From Zingiber officinale (Eukaryota > Streptophyta > Magnoliopsida > Zingiberales > Zingiberaceae): a stretch of 64,000 nt of DNA. The DNA lies in assembly GCF_018446385.1 (NCBI RefSeq), contig NC_056003.1:20643198-20707197 (forward strand), read 5' to 3'. Of the stretch, positions 11,542 through 22,670 are shown one piece after another. Every line of letters starts with the position of its first letter. Position 1 is the stretch's first letter. A program made the translations under genes and the position numbers. The notes beneath the pieces are model-generated. The model saw only the letters and a list, made by a program, of their open reading frames with translations. It ran no database searches and was not told where the DNA came from.

Positions 11542-12550
11542 TTAGTAGGACACAAGAAAGCATGGTCATGCTCAAATAAGTCAATATAAGATATTGAGAT
11601 TATTTGATTGAGTGTATCTACTTAGATATCAAGAAACACAAAGGTTGATAAGAGGATGACACGGTCTATGCCTCATTAATCAATTTACATATCAAGGATA
11701 GAGGGACCAAGTCATACAAGATAATAGTCACGGACAGATTAGGTCGGATCTCAACTTTCTCGTCACTTGGGTAGCGGTGATGCCTTACTAAATGTCACTC
11801 ATTGCTTATGTATCTAAATGTTGATTTGGGTACATTACCAATGTTACGAGAACCTATTGGATCACACACAAAGAACAAGTAGATATGGAGATGGGTTCAT
11901 TGGATTTAGTATAATCCGAATTGGACTTATTGAGTAAGACTCAATTGGATCTAATTGTTGTATTAAGTTCAATTTAAACTAGACTCATTGAATCAATTCG
12001 AATGATTGGAATGGTGATTCATTGAATTCGAAATTGCATGAGAATCAATGAGTTAGACTCATTGGGTGAACTTGAGTTCACCATGAAAGTTGAATGGTCA
12101 AAATTGAACTATTGGACTGAATGGTCAATTTCGAGCCATTGGATTGGAAGATGAAAGAGTAAAACCCTTTGGTATTCATGAGATGGGTATATATATCATT
12201 TTGGATGATATTTTCATTATGTGAAAACTTTTAGTCTTCTTCTTCTTCCTCCTTCCCTCTCTTGGCCGAAACCCCTTGTGTGATTGTTATAACCTTAGGT
12301 GGTTTCCATCTCTTTCTTGTGAGTTTGTGAGACAAACGAAGGCAAGACTTGTTCGTGCGGATACCATAGAGGCGTGAACGTATGATCGTACTGAGATCCA
12401 AGCTGTATGGAGTTCGTGAGCACTCATCAAAGGTATAACCACTATCATGCAACTTAGTATAGATTGTTTTAAGCAATGTTTCTTCCCTTCGCATGGATCT
12501 GCTGGATAAAGGAACTAGAAGTTTTCTGCTGCGCTTTTGCGTGTTTAGCA
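11540..12550 (+). mobile_element. Ty1-copia-like LTR, probably solo (fossil)
   Basis: A roughly 1-kb segment begins TGTTAGTAGGACAC and ends GTTTAGCA. It contains a TATA-like box (GGTATATATATCATTT, near 12,185) followed by a CT-rich leader and a GC-richer 3' part, the usual U3-R-U5 order of a plus-strand LTR. The flanking bases (GCCCC left, CCCCA right) share CCCC, a weak sign of a target duplication. No matching internal region follows on the plus strand, so a solo or truncated LTR is likely. The left boundary overlaps the last bases of the hAT terminus and is uncertain. Confidence 0.5.
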
Positions 12551-12740
12551 CCCCAGTTTCTTACAAAATATCCTTTTATGACCATCATTGGCTTCAAAAA
12601 ACCTATTGTTATCTCGATCTCTCCTTCCTCTACCCCTTCCTCTAGAGTTTGAGAAATGAGTAGAGATAGAAGCTTTTAAAGCTTGCTCCTCTAAAGTTGA
12701 ACTTTGGTTCATCTTCTGTTCATGGACCAACAAGGATCAT
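12551..12740 (-). mobile_element. Ty1-copia gag fragment (fossil)
   Basis: The minus strand encodes a peptide with LVHEQKMNQSSTLEEQAL, an Arg/Gly-rich stretch (SRGRGRGRRDRDNN) and GHKRIFCKKLGC, resembling the end of a copia gag up to its zinc knuckle. It is a short piece in the opposite orientation to the neighbouring LTR, so the two probably come from different insertions or a rearrangement. Confidence 0.55.
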
Positions 12741-12839
12741 CTTCCGTTCGCACCCTTACCTAATTTATGGGCGATTTTTTGGCTAAGATTAAATATAGTA
12801 TTTATTCTTATCAGTTTAATATCTGATATAAAGAATTAA

Positions 12840-13151
12840 ATTATTTTTTTATAAAAGATAGTGTTATCCGCACGTGCGTTCATGTATTATATTACACATG
12901 CAAGCAGGGGTAAAGCCATGTATAGCTTTGGTGGGGCAGTTGCCCCATCTCAATTTTTTGTAACCTTTAGAGGTGTATACAATATAAAAATAGTAGAGTC
13001 TTGCCTCACTAAAAAAAATAAAAGTAAGGGCAATCCTTAAAAATTAAAACTATTTTTTATATGTCAATTATTCTTCCCTCAAATATCTCCCTGCACTAGT
13101 TCACCTGATATAAGGGGCCTAGGTCATGCAACGCGTGTGCATAGTCACTAG
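12840..13151 (+). mobile_element. Helitron-like 3' terminus interrupted by a ~220-bp insertion
   Basis: The sequence ATGTATTATATTACACATGC (12,882 onward) resumes after an insert as AACGCGTGTGCATAGTCACTAG (13,130-13,151), ending CTAG before T. A GC-rich palindrome a few bases before a CTRR end is the Helitron signature, and the same sequence recurs near-intact at 18,444-18,487. The insert (12,904-13,124) begins AGGGGTAAAGCCATG, like hAT termini, and is flanked by CATGCAA on both sides (12,897-12,903 and 13,125-13,131). The Helitron 5' end was not located. Confidence 0.5.
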
Positions 13152-15877
13152 TAATAATGAAAAAAGTGAAAAAGAGAAAAAAAATAATAAAAATTTTAGA
13201 ATAACATGTAGTATGTAGTAAAAAATGATTGTTTAAATTTAATAAAATAGATAATTTATCCTAAATTTTAGAAATATTAGAGACCGAACTTCTTTATCGC
13301 TATTAAAATGTAAATTATAAGTTCCTAATTTATTTTCTTAAATGTTTTATGCCTTATACTCTAATAATTGATTTTAAAGGAAGTCGCTCTTTCTAATACA
13401 AAGGAATTATGATGATCCTATTTTCTCTAACAATTGCACTGCTTATTGATCTTACAATAATTAACAATTTATGAAGTGGTTGGTGAAGTCTCTTTAGGAT
13501 TAGTCGATTTAAAACATTAAATATTTAATTATCCAAAAATAATAAAAATAATTAACAACTTATGCATACTTCATAGCTTAGATATCTAAGTATTTCTATC
13601 TTTCATTCACTTGAAAGTGATCGATTTGACCTCATAGAAATTTTCTATTGATTACCGAATAAATTTGAGAAGTACGGACATTTCATGGAGACGATTCAAC
13701 ATCTTGAGGATAAGCTATGAGGTGTATCTGGGATAAGTATAATCATCTTTTGTTACAATAGCCGAAAGATGAATAAATTCAAAAAGTACAGATAGGCCAT
13801 GGGGACGATCAGACATCTCAAATGATTTGAACGCCACAAATGTTATGTTTATTTGTGTTGCGTTAGAATTAAACCTTCATTACTTAGAAAACTCATTCAT
13901 TTACTAATCATCGCACTAAACTCTATACGTATAATTTTTTTAATACCAAGTATGTAGATCTTATAATCCAACTAATTCTGAAATAGACAATCCGATCCTA
14001 TATTTCAACCACCAAATAAATCATAAAAATGTGACAGCTCCTAATGTAGCACTCATGCATCGCTAGAAATTTGATGGTCGCAAGTGCACCATATATAGGT
14101 GAGAATCCAACCCTGATCGCTTGGGATAAATGTTCAGTCTCTTACCACCTATATATCTATTTGAGTTATAGATTAGGGACCATACCCCATAACTATAATC
14201 GAATTGGTTCTAGGATGACAGAATTATTTCATTGGATAAAGATTGATTTTCAGATTTCATTTCTCTGAAAATTAAATGTCCTCTCGCTTTAGAAGTTGTT
14301 CAGTATAATAGATTTATTTCTTTTTATCTCGATGTGGGAGCTGTGGGACCGACGAGGAATACTTGAGGAGGACGAACCATAAACTGTCAATCAATTTAAA
14401 CCAATCTCTTACCATTTAGAGCGTCTTGAACATTTATATCTCATTTGCCTAACAAATTAGTTTATCATGAGCTGCACGTGAAATAATCTATTTATGTTCC
14501 TATTTGATCGATTGCCTCTGACAACTAATTTCGACCTAGATAAAAATCTGCACTGCATGTGCGCTTCACGTGCAATAAAGTTTTAAAATTAGATGCAACA
14601 AACAGCCAGCACGTGGTGCGGCCATGCAAATGCTTATGAATGCAAACATGGGCCGTCCGACTAATACACGTGTACGGCGCTCCCCTTCATGTTTTTTTGA
14701 CGAAGGAAGAAGGAGAAGATGTCTCCTTCACCTTCTTCTATAAGTCTGAGTCATTTATATTAATGATTATGATTTATTTTTTTAATCTAGAAATAAATTG
14801 ACAGAAATATTAAAAGTAAATAAATCGGATTCTCATGTAGTAAAAGATGATTCGTTCATTCCTAGTGTTTCCGTCAATTTATTTTTAGGTCAATACGGAA
14901 GAAGTAAATCACGAATGATTATTAATCATTAATATAAATGATCAAAATATGGATAAATAAATTAGATACTCGAGATGATAGATAATGGATTTAAGGCCCG
15001 CTTTTGAGGAGCTCTCATCTTTAAAGAATATAATAAGATATTTATGATTCAATTCTTAATAATAATATATTTATAAAAAAATTTACTTTAAATGAAAGTT
15101 AAAGAAGGTTGGATTTCTAGGTTTCTTTGTTTATTTTTAAAAACAAATACTTTTAAAAATATCCAATTTGATGTTTTCTATCAATTTTAAAGTTACAAGC
15201 TAATTTACAAATTGATCCCCCAAAAATTAGCTTTTTGACAGCTTGTAATCCACTGTCGACCAATCTAAATAAAACACCCTTGCAAGGGATGTTTTTTTTG
15301 AATATTTGAAGTAGGGTATTTCTAGAATAAATAGTAAGTATAGGTTTATTTTGAGAAATTTCTCTCATAAATCATAATTGACTATAAAGCTAATAATAAA
15401 TGATGCGTCTATATTTAAAGACATTGATTGACTGACTGATTCCGTTTAGAAAATTAAAGTAAACATTTGATATTGTTTCTAATTTTTAATACAATTATCC
15501 TCCTTTTCATTTTATCATATTATTAAAATATTTTTAGAAATTATTTCACTTTGGAATTATGTATTGAATTATTATTTTTTAATAATTCAAATTCAGTCAT
15601 TTTAATCGATCAATAAAAATCGAGAAGTACGGTCCATCCAAATTATCAACCCATTTTTCAATTATTATTGCAAGTATTGAATTATGCACGAGTTTAAAAT
15701 GGTTATCATCATTAATTTCGTTCTCATATCGCTTATTAAACAATTCTTATTCTATTTTATGTTTCAAAAAATAAATCAGGAGCACGACGGGGGAAACCCT
15801 ATCTGGAGTCTTCGTTCTCCTGACGCGCCTCTCCGTTTTCCCGAGTCGCCACCGGATCTCTTCTCTCTCCTCGCCCC
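13152..15877. other. AT-rich intergenic DNA, no gene recognised
   Basis: Apart from the foldback MITE at 14,751-14,942 I see no gene here. Open frames are short and lack compositional support. The 3' 250 bases before 15,878 serve as upstream region of the glutaredoxin-like gene. Confidence 0.6.
14751..14942. mobile_element. Foldback MITE
   Basis: The left arm starts TCATTTATATTAATGATTAT and the right arm ends TCATTAATATAAATGA, its inverse. The inner halves also pair (AAATAAATTGACAGAA against TTCCGTCAATTTATTT). The element is about 190 bp, AT-rich and non-coding. The superfamily is not clear because no convincing target duplication is visible. Confidence 0.7.
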
Positions 15878-16579
15878 ATGTGGCCGCCGTGGGCGAAGAC
15901 ATCCAGGTCCTCCGCCGCCGCCGGTTCGGCCGTCAGCTGCCGTTCCCCTTCCTTCTCCTCCTTCACCACCCTCAAGGACATCCAGTCCCTCCTGCGGGAG
16001 GACCAGCCGTCTTCCTCCCCCGCCCTCCGCCGCATCCTGCACCGCGCGCTCCTCGCCTCCTCCGCCCTACGCGCCCTCCGCCCGTCTCCGCCCCGCCGCT
16101 CCGCCTCCGTCGTCCTCTACTTCACCTCCCTCCGGGTAGTCAGGCGCACCTTCGAGGACTGCCGCGCCGTCAGCTCCATCCTGCGCGGCCTCCGCGTCGC
16201 CGTCGACGAGCGCGACCTCTCCATGGACGCCCGCTTCCTCCCCGAGCTCCAAGCCGCCCTCGGCAGCCGCCAGATCGCCCTCCCCCAGATCTTCCTCGCC
16301 GGCCGCTGCCTCGGCGGCGCGGACGAGATCCGCCGCCTCCACGAGTCCGGCGAGCTCAAGACCCTCATCGATGGCACCTCCACAGACGCCGCCGCCGCCT
16401 CCTCTTCCTCCTCCTGCGACGCCTGCGACGGCCTGCGCTTCGTCCTCTGCGCCGCCTGCAGCGGCAGTCACAAGCGCTACAACTCCGACAAAACCGGCGC
16501 CTCCTTCAAGACCTGCGGCGAATGCAACGAGAACGGGCTCGTCCGCTGCCCCCGCTGCTGCCCGGCCGTGACTCTCTAA
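15878..16579 (+). CDS. Glutaredoxin-domain protein with C-terminal CxxC zinc-finger-like region
   Basis: Single-exon gene of 233 residues in a plant-specific group of glutaredoxin-like proteins (the At5g39865 / At3g28850 type). The Grx-like fold spans about residues 76-165 ([18 protein letters not shown], then [20 protein letters not shown], the usual substrate-groove Pro and GG motifs). The dithiol CPYC motif of classical glutaredoxins is replaced by [12 protein letters not shown], normal for this group, so ordinary thiol-disulfide exchange is unlikely. The C-terminus has four CxxC pairs (180-183, 191-194, 213-216, 224-227), which probably bind zinc. The start chosen is the first ATG in frame; residues 1-75 are low-complexity, Ser/Ala-rich and poorly conserved in the family. 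GC content is very high, which makes long spurious frames on both strands. The biological role of this group is not settled. Confidence 0.88.
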   Translation: MWPPWAKTSRSSAAAGSAVSCRSPSFSSFTTLKDIQSLLREDQPSSSPALRRILHRALLASSALRALRPSPPRRSASVVLYFTSLRVVRRTFEDCRAVSSILRGLRVAVDERDLSMDARFLPELQAALGSRQIALPQIFLAGRCLGGADEIRRLHESGELKTLIDGTSTDAAAASSSSSCDACDGLRFVLCAACSGSHKRYNSDKTGASFKTCGECNENGLVRCPRCCPAVTL

Positions 16580-18372
16580 CCCTAATTTCATCCCTCATTC
16601 GCTATCGATCCTCTATTTTCCTTCTCTCCTTTTCAAATCAAAGGGAGATGGAAAACCGACATAGTTGTATATCAATTGCCTTTTGCTTTGGGACCAATTC
16701 TAATTTTTCAACATTAGATTGAATCAAAAATAACACCCTTTATTTTCCTTCTTCTTCTTCTTCCTCTTTCCAATCTCGTTCTCTAACATTCAAAACCAGA
16801 TACAGTTGAGTTTCCCTCTTCTCCTGCTTCGCTATGCAGTTTGGAGACGGAGTTGATCAGGGAAGAAGAAAAGCACGCCATTATCACATGATTCAACCGA
16901 CCACTGCTTCTGCTCCATTTGTCAACAACTTCTGCGACAAAGCTCGGTACGCTCCTACACACAGCTCAGTCCCCACTACTAATCATTGTTCTCCCATTTC
17001 CTCTTGCTTTTATTTCAATTCCCAGTGGGTTTCAGCTTTTTTATGCAAGTTGTTTTTTTATTTTAAATATGATTTTATTTATTGATAAATCTTTCATTAA
17101 TTTAAACTAATGGATCATTGATATATTTGGTATCAATTTAAAAAATATTAATAATATGGATTTATTATTATTATTATTAATTAGGTGTCAAGGTTAATAT
17201 TATAGTGATGGGTCATGGGTCGGACTGGATGAAGGACTTATTTATTGCTTTTGTTTCGCCTCGTTAAGACTTGGGTGCTTATGGTTTGTTTTATATGTTT
17301 TGTTCCGAATTCACTGAGTTCGGTCGTCTAACTAACCGATCGAGCAGATTTGCATTTTGATCTCATCCTTAGGATGGATCTCATTAGGACAAAGCATTTG
17401 TCATTTCTAATCTATATGTTCATTATATTTTTATTTATACTTTTATTTTTTTTAATTAGTACTATGTATCCAAGTTTTGACTGATCAATTTGGTTCTATA
17501 AAATTTTTTCACTCAGGTCTATCTTCACCATTAGTAATACATGGCAATTAAATTTTGAATTCTAAATGTCTGATTTATTATTGGAGAGTAACCATGACAG
17601 TTTACTCTTGGGGGCTATATTTTCATCGTATTCACATGATGAGATCGTAGATCGATTCGATTTGATCAATTTTCTAGGTTTTGGGAGTAGTAATGAATGT
17701 TCTGAATTATTGAACTTCATAATATTTTTCCATCAATCGCTTTTCATTATCAACGTGACTTGTGAGCTAACGTTGTTTAATAGTGTTAGTTCCTTTGTCT
17801 ATATCATCAATTTCTTTCCGTAATGTTACTATTTTATTAAAAATCTCTCTCCCTTTACTAACTAACTTTGGTGAAGCCTAAAATGAATTTACGTTAATAT
17901 CCTTTTTTCTATTCACACTAAAAATAATTTCAAAATTTATTAGTAATTTCATAAGAGAAACAATTAGTTATCTAGAGTTCGAGACTCAGTTGCGGCGTAT
18001 TATTATGAATTTTTTTTATCTGGTTGTTTTATATAAAAAATATAGTTCTCTTTAGTCCCACATATTAGAATTGATAACAATATGATCAAAGAAGCTTCTA
18101 TAAATATTTTAGGTCGACAATGTTAAAAAATATACTTTTCTTAGTTTTTTTTACTAAGATAAGTATAATATTAAATTATATTAATTTTTTCATAGGGAAG
18201 CCCGTTACAACAGCAGTTTGTTGCTTGGATTTCACCCTTGCATTATTCACTATTGCATGAGTTTGACGAATAAGGGTGACACTCGAAAATCCAAACAATT
18301 TGAATTTTTAAAGATCCAAATAATTCAGATTTTCAAAAGTCATGTATTTTATCCTAATGACTCTACTAATGA
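16580..18372. other. Intergenic, no gene recognised
   Basis: The stretch starts as the 3' UTR of the glutaredoxin-like gene, then becomes AT-rich. Short open frames at 16,834-17,110 and 17,566-17,823 have no recognisable similarity and noncoding composition. A (TTA)n run lies near 17,160-17,180. Confidence 0.6.
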
Positions 18373-18487
18373 CTCTACTTTATTATTTTAATACTAAAAT
18401 ACTTTAATTAATATAATTTCATTATAAAGGGTCAATGTGATTTCAATGTATTATATTACACACGCGACGCGTGTGCACGATCACTAA
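18373..18487 (+). mobile_element. Mini Helitron-like element, or Helitron 3' end
   Basis: The segment ends with an 8-bp perfect inverted repeat (CACACGCG-A-CGCGTGTG, 18,459-18,475), eight bases, then CTAA (18,484-18,487) before T. This matches the Helitron 3' pattern of a GC-rich hairpin plus CTRR. It is a close relative of the interrupted copy at 12,840-13,151, sharing AATGTATTATATTACAC upstream. The 5' limit is a guess placed at TCTACTTTATTA. Confidence 0.5.
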
Positions 18488-18683
18488 TATAAAGAAAAGA
18501 AGATAAACGAGATCTACAAATTTATTTGCAACATGCGGAGTAAATTTATTTGTCTTATCTATGAATTAAAAATTTATGTTTTGATTAAAGCTCTCTTCTA
18601 AATGTATTAAATTTAAATTCAAGCAGAAGTTTAGTAAAAATATTTATCAAATTATTTATCAACTTGTAAATTGAGGTGGCTCG

Positions 18684-18694
18684 TAATCGGAACC
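18684..18694. repeat. Target-site duplication, left copy
   Basis: TAATCGGAACC, repeated exactly at 19,675-19,685 on the other side of the transposon. Confidence 0.75.
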
Positions 18695-19674
18695 ATGGGC
18701 GTAGCTACCTTAGAGGGGTGTGGTCGCCCCTTCTCACATTTTATTAAAAAATTATATATATATATATACCATTTAATGTTGAAAATTGAAATTGGTCATA
18801 TATTTGAAAATTTTATGACCTAAGTTATCCATTGGTACCACTTGAGGAAATATCGCGATTTGGAATGTTAAGTACTGAATTTTAAAAATAAAGTATATAA
18901 TAATAAATGAATGAATTAAATTGTAGGGCACAAATTAAGGAAGTTAAATTAAAATTGAATCTAGTTTGAATTAAATTCAACGGGTAAATATGGAGATAAG
19001 TATTATGTTGATTTAAATTGTAATTGATTTGAAATTGAGTTATGACCAAACCAAATTTAATGTTTAAACAAGTTCGAACGATTTAAAAAAAATTAGAATA
19101 TTTTTTACGAAACCTTTCATTTTTTTTCTCCCTCTTCTTTCTATGCATGTTACATTTCAACTGTACCATATGCCATCGCTTCGCTCATTCCTCTCTTTTA
19201 TTTTTTTTCTCTTCTTCCTTATTTGCTTTTTCTCCTTCTCTTCTCCAACGTTAGTAAATCTATAATTTTTTCCTCTCCTCTTCTAAAGCACAAGAGTTTT
19301 TTTCTTCTCCTTTCTCTTCTCCAATAAGCAAGAAATGCAACACCAGTTGCTACCCTCTTCTAGCAACAAGATCAAGCAGCCATCAACTCCTCTATCTTCT
19401 TCCTCTTTTGATATTTTTTAGGATTTTATTGGCACATCAAAATAGTCATCTCTTGTCTTACCTTACTCTTTGTGTTATTGCCGAGCTCACCGAAACTAGT
19501 CAAGATTGCTAATAAAGAAAGTAAAGTTCTCCTTTTTTTTATTTCTTCCTCTCTATTTTATCTTCTCTATTTTTCTCAAAAACAATGATCTTTCAAGAGT
19601 TGTAAATTATTTCTTCCTTATTTTATGAATTTTTAAAAATTATCCCTCCTAATTGAAAATTCTGACTACGCCCT
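18695..19674. mobile_element. Non-autonomous DNA transposon (MULE- or hAT-like) with exact target duplication
   Basis: A 980-bp element starts ATGGGCGTAGCTAC and ends in the inverse of AGGGCGTAGTCAGA, so the termini share GGGCGTAG. It is flanked by the exact 11-bp repeat TAATCGGAACC. A 9-11 bp duplication favours a Mutator-like element, while the GGGCGTAG-type terminus also resembles some hATs. The interior is AT-rich with a (TA)n run (18,752-18,767) and a CT-rich part near 19,120-19,400; no transposase coding is visible. Confidence 0.72.
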
Positions 19675-19685
19675 TAATCGGAACC
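19675..19685. repeat. Target-site duplication, right copy
   Basis: TAATCGGAACC, identical to 18,684-18,694. Confidence 0.75.
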
Positions 19686-19929
19686 TGGTTGACTGTCAAA
19701 AATTAGGAACACACATTATTTCTTTCTTGAGTTTTAATTCTGATATTAGAATTTAATGGTGTTGGAGTCGAACCCATTTTTTTTAAAACAAAAAAATATC
19801 AAGTGAACCTGGATCAAAATCCTTTCCGGTCAGCTGGGTTCAGATATTCTATATTTCTATAGAGATATCTTTCATTCATTTCAGTCCTTCGGGAAATTGT
19901 TTGGAAAAAATAACTCCGGACGGCTAAAT

Positions 19930-20540
19930 TCCTATTTTCATGAGTCCAAATCCTTCCATCCGTAATTTTTGATCCCGTTTGATTTCTTTCGTAATTTATA
20001 CATCAGATCTTGATTGGAATTCGGTCCAAATTAGGTGTGATCTCTTCTATTTTTATCTTCATATTCAGATTGTAATTTAGGTCGAAATAAGTGGCTAGAG
20101 ATCACCAACGGTAGAAATAGAAGTTCAGACCTTTTGGTTCATAATTTTTGATCTCCTCCTAGTCCTTTTCACAATTTACACATCGGATCATAATCGGAAT
20201 ATGACTAAAATTTATTGTGATTTTTCCTGGGTTCACTTTCTACTTGAATTGTAATTTGGATCGAGGTAAACGGACGGAGATCGACGATAGTGGGTGGACC
20301 ACCTCCTGTTAGAATTATGAACTAGATGATCTAAACTTCTATTTCTACCATCTTATACTTGAGAGCAAATCCTCTCATTCATTTTTCCATAGTCCTCTCT
20401 GTAATTACGATCGGATTCTAGTTGGAATCTGATCGCAATTAAGTACAATCCCTCGCTAGGTTCACATCCCCATTCAAATTATATTTGGGTTGAGACAAGC
20501 GATTGGAGATTACTTGGAGGTGGGGCCAAGTGGGGAGCGG
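19930..20540. repeat. Three diverged ~200-bp tandem units
   Basis: Three successive stretches follow the same order: a 'cctt..cataattttgatc' start, then 'cacatcggatc..aatcggaat', then 'gattgtaatttgg.tcgag', then 'ggagatcac'. Approximate units are 19,930-20,125, 20,126-20,340 and 20,341-20,540. Similarity is estimated by eye at 65-75 percent. They lie 0.5-1.1 kb upstream of the CML31-like gene. Confidence 0.6.
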
Positions 20541-20965
20541 CCTTCTGATCCGCTCCAAAGGTGAAGGCCAAATGTGGGTGATCTTCGGGCTGCTTCGGTG
20601 GTCCCGTATCAAAGTATAATCTAGATAGAAATGTAAATCCAAAAGATTTCAGTTAAAATCTAACTATAATTACGAAGAAGTTCGGCCTCTGATACTTTTG
20701 TGATGCATTAACCTGTTAGCGTTGAATCTTGACCGTTGAACGGTCAGAGTCGATTCCATTGACATTTTCCCTGACGTAAGCCCACGATGGTGCGAGGCTT
20801 TTGCCTTTTGGAAGGTTCCGCCCCCGCACAATTTGCCGCCTTCTCCACGCGTTAATTCCTCAACGACCGCTGCAATTGAAGCCGGAAGTCACATCGACTT
20901 CTTCCAGAAATTTCTTGAAAATTCCTTTCTGTCCTCGATGTTTCCTCGTCCATATCCCTCTCCCT

Positions 20966-20993
20966 CTCTTTGTATAGCTATATAGCTATAGAT
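20966..20993 (+). promoter_or_regulatory. Possible TATA region of the CML31-like gene
   Basis: TATAGCTATATAGCTATAG lies about 90 bases before the ATG at 21,068, just after a CT-rich stretch. Its position fits a core promoter with a short 5' leader. Nothing else supports it. Confidence 0.3.
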
Positions 20994-21067
20994 CTTGCAT
21001 CCCATGAATCCAACGCCATCAGACCAGTGCTGATTTCTCATACACATATCGATCGAGACAATCTCTC

Positions 21068-21499
21068 ATGGATCTCCGAGCAGTTTTCCAGTCCATGGAC
21101 AAAGACGGCGACGGGAGGCTCTCCGCGGCCGAGCTGGCACTCTGCGTGGCCACCACCGGCGCGGAGTTCTCGCTCGAGGACGCCGAGGCGCTCGTCGGCG
21201 TCGGAGGGTCTCTCGACTTCGAGGCCTTCGAGGAGCTCGCCGCGGCGGCCGCGGCGGAGCCGTCGGAAGAGGAGGGGAGTGACGGGGAGCTGAGGGCGGC
21301 GTTCACGGTGTACGAGCAGGAGGGCGAGGGGGGCATCACGCCCTGGAGCCTCAGACGGACGCTGAGCCGGCTGGGCGAGAGGAGGGACATCGACGAGTGC
21401 CGCAGCATGATCTGCAGCTTCGATCTCGACGGAGATGGAGTCATCAGCTTTGACGAGTTCAGGATGATGATGATGGCGGTGGTGGTGCAGTCTTCTTGA
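21068..21499 (+). CDS. Calmodulin-like EF-hand protein, CML31-like
   Basis: Single-exon gene of 143 residues, the usual size for a plant CML. Calcium sensors of this kind change shape on binding Ca2+ and act on target proteins in the cytosol or nucleus. EF-hand 1 (loop D11-E22, DKDGDGRLSAAE) and EF-hand 4 (loop D119-E130, DLDGDGVISFDE) are canonical. The second region (VGVGGSLDFEAFEE) and the third (YEQEGEGGITPWSL) have lost the acidic ligands, so two sites probably bind calcium. The half-degenerate third hand followed by SLRRTLSRLGE, then ECRSMICSFDL, is typical of rice CML31-type proteins. No myristoylation or prenylation signal is seen. The ATG follows a short leader. GC-rich frames on the opposite strand are shadows. 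Confidence 0.9.
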   Translation: MDLRAVFQSMDKDGDGRLSAAELALCVATTGAEFSLEDAEALVGVGGSLDFEAFEELAAAAAAEPSEEEGSDGELRAAFTVYEQEGEGGITPWSLRRTLSRLGERRDIDECRSMICSFDLDGDGVISFDEFRMMMMAVVVQSS

Positions 21500-21528
21500 A
21501 CAGACGAGGAATATTCCGGCCATCTGCA

Positions 21529-21550
21529 CTAGCTAGCTAGCTAGCTAGCT
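21529..21550. repeat. (AGCT)n microsatellite in the CML31-like 3' UTR
   Basis: About five and a half units of AGCT, 30 bases after the stop codon. Confidence 0.85.
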
Positions 21551-21879
21551 TGGAGTTTATGTAAAAAAATTCATGTTCATTTATTCCTTCATTCATTATT
21601 ATAAATAATATTTTCTCTCTTATAATTAGTATTTTCAAGATTAATCTGGATTTGGTCAATTCAACAAAATTTTAATTCGATCTCTGGAAAATAAAAATAA
21701 AAATAAAATAAAATTTTAGTCAAATGGCGTTGGCTGCTTGATGGATAAATTTAGTTGAGCAATTCAAAGTTTTGGAGAAAATAAAATTAAGAATCTTATT
21801 TATAAAAGCCTTGGAGGGTATTTGAATGGTTATACATTTTTATTTTTATTTTCTAATCCAGTAAATTAATCTTGATTAT

Positions 21880-22670
21880 GGAGGTGGATATTAGGACGTG
21901 GCACTCTTACTTACCTCTAGCACAAGTAGCGTCGGTGCTGAGTCAAGGAAGGGGTCCCAACGATGGCCCTCTGACACTCAAGTTAATCTCCGGCGAAACA
22001 AGAAGCAAAGGGAACTGTAGCGTAACTGTAGAGATTGCGAGAAAATCATACTTTCACCGATGCCTGGACCCCCCCTTTATACAGGGCTCTTGTAGCGTAT
22101 GTGCACACTTCTTAAAGCGAGTACGTAATCCCAAGTTTTCCATGAAGAGACATGTCAGTAAAGTATCTCTGACACAGTATCTTAACGGGCCGAGCATATC
22201 TCTAAAGTGACAGTGGAAGCTTCCGCTGTACTATTCTCTGTCTGATCATATCGTCCGTCAGCGGCACTAACTCCCAAAAAGATGTTGAAGGATATCCTGC
22301 TATGTCTGTTGCCTAGGCGAACGGACTGGCCGCTCGACTGAAAGTCTCTTGTTCATGTGTTGTCTGCTTATGGGCCGAGCGGGATGGCCGCTCGGTCGAA
22401 AGTCCACTGTCGTGCTGAACGATAGAGCTGCTTGGCTAATTGCCCTTGATTCATGTCATCCGTCGCTGTGCCGAGCAGAAAAGTCGTTCGACTTAGCTTC
22501 TATGCGTTCTTTGGACGTCGATTTGATTACTTCATGTCAGAGATGGTGGGTCGACGTTTAACCTCCGATCGGGCTATGTCCCATCCGACCGGCCAAGACA
22601 TTCCGTCCGTCGATCGTATTGATTTTGACCTTTGTTGACCTTCACCGTGGTAGTGGGACGAGACCCCTTC
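21880..22670. mobile_element. Probable LTR-retrotransposon fragment (fossil), family unclear
   Basis: This GC-richer block contrasts with AT-rich flanks. It has a TATA-like CCCTTTATACAGGG motif (near 22,075) and recurring GCCGAGCGGGATGGCCGCTC / GGCCGCTCG phrases, a style common in long monocot LTRs. No coding domain, primer-binding site or partner LTR is present, so it may be an LTR fragment or another dispersed repeat. Confidence 0.4.

Noticed and set aside
15776-16591. Long minus-strand and +1/+2 frames over the glutaredoxin-like gene
   Set aside because: Shadows caused by very high GC; only the frame from 15,878 has family motifs.
21019-21529. Minus-strand frames across the CML31-like gene
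   Set aside because: Shadow frames of the GC-rich EF-hand coding sequence.
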